From Solobacterium sp. (GTDB lineage: Bacteria > Bacillota_I > Bacilli_A > Erysipelotrichales > Erysipelotrichaceae), in contig JAFVFM010000014.1 of assembly GCA_017475415.1 (NCBI GenBank), positions 1 to 12,124 on the forward strand: a stretch of 12,124 nt of DNA, read 5' to 3'. Within the stretch, counting starts at the first letter, position 1; the number at the start of each line of letters is the position of its first letter. A program made the position numbers and the translations under genes. The notes under the pieces are model-generated. The model was not told the origin of the DNA and did not search any database. It saw only the letters and a list, made by a program, of their open reading frames with translations. This document shows, piece by piece, positions 10,684-12,124 of this stretch.

Positions 10684-12124
10684 ATGCGCAATTATTTGAA
10701 TAAGTTGTTGAAATCACTACTTGTTTTTTTCATGCTTTGTTGTGTAGTACAAGTTAGCGCTATCGATGTACAAGCAGCTAATGTGCAAATTCAAGTCCGT
10801 TATGGGCAAAGTGAAGCACGTGATATGCTTACTTTAATTAATCAATTCCGCTTAAGTACAACAGAAAACTGGCAATATAATTCAAGTGGAGAAAAGATTA
10901 CGGTTACAGGCTTGAAACCGTTAGTCTATGATTATGATTTAGAAAAATATGCTATGCAAAGAGCAGCTGAATTAGCTTTAAGAATGGAACATACTAGACC
11001 AAATGGTATGGGAACAAGTAGGCCTAATTCTAATTATTCAGCTTTTGGAGAAAACATAGCTGCTGGATTTGGTAGCTATACTACGAAAGAATCTGTGATG
11101 AATGGTTGGAAAGAAACCAACGAACCATATAGTGGCCAAGGGCATAGAAGAGCTATGCAGAGTAAGAATTATACTAGTGTTGGTATAGGACATGTAATTG
11201 TTAATGGAGGGCATTACTGGGTCCAAATTTTTGGAGGTCCTGCTCGTTCGACAACGAAAACAGTTGCTAATGATGGCATAAGCATTGTAAATATTGATGT
11301 TAAAGACAGTTTTATTAATGGTCTTAAAGCAAATGTTAATCCTAATTCGATGAGTATTAATGTAAATCAATCAGCTAGTTTACCAAATGTAGAAACTAAA
11401 TTGAGTTTTATAAAGGATATTCAAACATTTGGAATTGCGCCTGTTTATAACCCTAAAATTGTTTGGTCCAGTAGTAATACTAGTATTGCTACTGTTACAG
11501 GAAATACTGTAAAAGGATTATCTGTTGGTAAAGCAATATTAACAGCTACAGTTAGCTATGCGAATAAAACAACAAGTACTACTGTTGAAGTTAATGTTAA
11601 GCAACCAGTTACAAGTATTCAATTAAATAAGACAGATTTAAAAATGAATCGTTATGAATCAGAAACCTTAACTGCAACGGTTTTACCAAATAATGCCTCA
11701 GATAAAAGTTTATCTTGGTCTTCTTCAGATACGAGTATAGCTAAGGTTAGCAGTACAGGTATGATTAATGCTAGAAATGCTGGTACAGCTACGATTACAG
11801 CTAAAGCTACAGATGGTAGTAATGTTAGTGCAACTTGCAAAGTAACTGTAGTTATTCCTGTAACAAGTATTCGTTCTAGTGAAAGTAGTAAAGAAGTAGA
11901 AAAAGGAAATACTTATACGCCTACGATTACGGTTTATCCTGAAAATGCTACAAATAAAAAATTAAATTGGTCTAGTAGTAATTCAAGTGTTGCTACAGTA
12001 GATACTAATGGAAATATTACAGCTAAGGATTTTGGTGATGCTACGATTACTGCTACCTCTACAGATGGATCAAATGTAAGTAAAACGATTTCTATTCATG
12101 TACCTGTTTTAACAACAGAGATAA
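10684..12124 (+). CDS. Secreted CAP (SCP/PR-1) domain protein with Big_2 repeats, 3' end outside the window
   Basis: 480 codons are present and the frame is open at the window edge. The signal peptide is about residues 1-32 (basic start, core SLLVFFMLCCVVQV, likely cleavage near VQA-AN). The CAP domain spans roughly 45-186: a helix with YDLEKYAMQRAAELALRMEH, HTRPNG with His103, FGENIAAGFG with Glu123, GHRRAM with His154, and VGIGHVIVNGGHYWVQIFGG near the end. These are the cavity His/Glu/His residues of the family; Glu144 or Glu147 may be the fourth. A divergent Big-like unit follows (about 218-308), then Big_2 units at 309-392 and 393-474. Bacterial CAP proteins are secreted, and their activity is mostly undefined. 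By analogy with the two preceding genes it may end in DUF4214, but that part is not visible. AAGGGGG at 10671-10677 and its own promoter support the start. Confidence 0.88.
   Translation, partial: MRNYLNKLLKSLLVFFMLCCVVQVSAIDVQAANVQIQVRYGQSEARDMLTLINQFRLSTTENWQYNSSGEKITVTGLKPLVYDYDLEKYAMQRAAELALRMEHTRPNGMGTSRPNSNYSAFGENIAAGFGSYTTKESVMNGWKETNEPYSGQGHRRAMQSKNYTSVGIGHVIVNGGHYWVQIFGGPARSTTKTVANDGISIVNIDVKDSFINGLKANVNPNSMSINVNQSASLPNVETKLSFIKDIQTFGIAPVYNPKIVWSSSNTSIATVTGNTVKGLSVGKAILTATVSYANKTTSTTVEVNVKQPVTSIQLNKTDLKMNRYESETLTATVLPNNASDKSLSWSSSDTSIAKVSSTGMINARNAGTATITAKATDGSNVSATCKVTVVIPVTSIRSSESSKEVEKGNTYTPTITVYPENATNKKLNWSSSNSSVATVDTNGNITAKDFGDATITATSTDGSNVSKTISIHVPVLTTEI
11608..12105 (+). repeat. 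Big_2 repeat units of the CAP-domain protein
   Basis: Units at 11608-11859 (84 codons, from VTSIQLNKTDL) and 11860-12105 (82 codons, from VTSIRSSESSK) share LSWSSSDTSIAKV / LNWSSSNSSVATV and an ATIT-ATDGSNVS motif. They match the Big_2 repeats of the preceding gene in layout, including the link through a QPV or IPV hinge. Confidence 0.78.

Noticed and set aside
11038..11840. Minus-strand open frames opposite the CAP and Big_2 coding region
   Set aside because: The plus-strand frame from 10684 has a signal peptide, a recognisable CAP domain and Big_2 repeats through the window end. The minus-strand products resemble nothing and have no start signals.

Overview
The window is AT-rich and every gene lies on the + strand. 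Codon use rich in A/T, purine-rich Shine-Dalgarno sequences (AGGGAGG, AAGGGGG), hairpin-plus-U-tract terminators and long secreted proteins made of InlB-type, Big_2 and DUF4214 modules point to a low-GC Firmicute. A commensal of the Erysipelotrichaceae type is my best guess from architecture alone; no rRNA or other decisive marker is present.

Left part (1-4320): the distal end of an operon. It begins with the C-terminal TOBE region of an ABC transporter ATPase, then a 552-residue fused double permease of the ferric-iron (FbpB/AfuB) type. A YesM-type sensor histidine kinase and a YesN/AraC-type response regulator follow. The genes overlap or nearly touch (ATGA overlap, 15-nt gap, 8-nt overlap), so they are probably co-transcribed, and the sensor pair probably controls or senses for the transporter. 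The response regulator carries a one-base deletion near 3574-3576. Its well-placed start (3542, with GGAGG) leads to a stop after 16 codons, while the rest of the protein continues intact in another frame.

Middle (4321-4974): guanylate kinase (gmk), with its own extended -10 promoter and a terminator that overlaps its stop codon.

Right part (4975-12124): three consecutive, separately transcribed genes for large secreted modular proteins. The first (945 aa) has four InlB/Flg_new-like repeats, four Big_2-like domains and two DUF4214 domains (four half-repeats). The second (777 aa) has an N-terminal CHAP/NlpC-like candidate cysteine hydrolase domain (Cys104, His163, Glu179/Asn181), one InlB-like repeat, three 83-residue Big_2 repeats plus a divergent fourth, and one DUF4214. 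The third runs off the window; it has a CAP (SCP/PR-1) domain with its His/Glu/His residues, followed by Big_2 repeats. Neither complete protein has an LPXTG sorting signal, so their shared DUF4214 C-terminus is a candidate surface-retention module. The most interesting observations are the broken response regulator next to an intact sensor and transporter, and this three-gene cluster that puts different N-terminal effector domains on a common Big_2/DUF4214 chassis.
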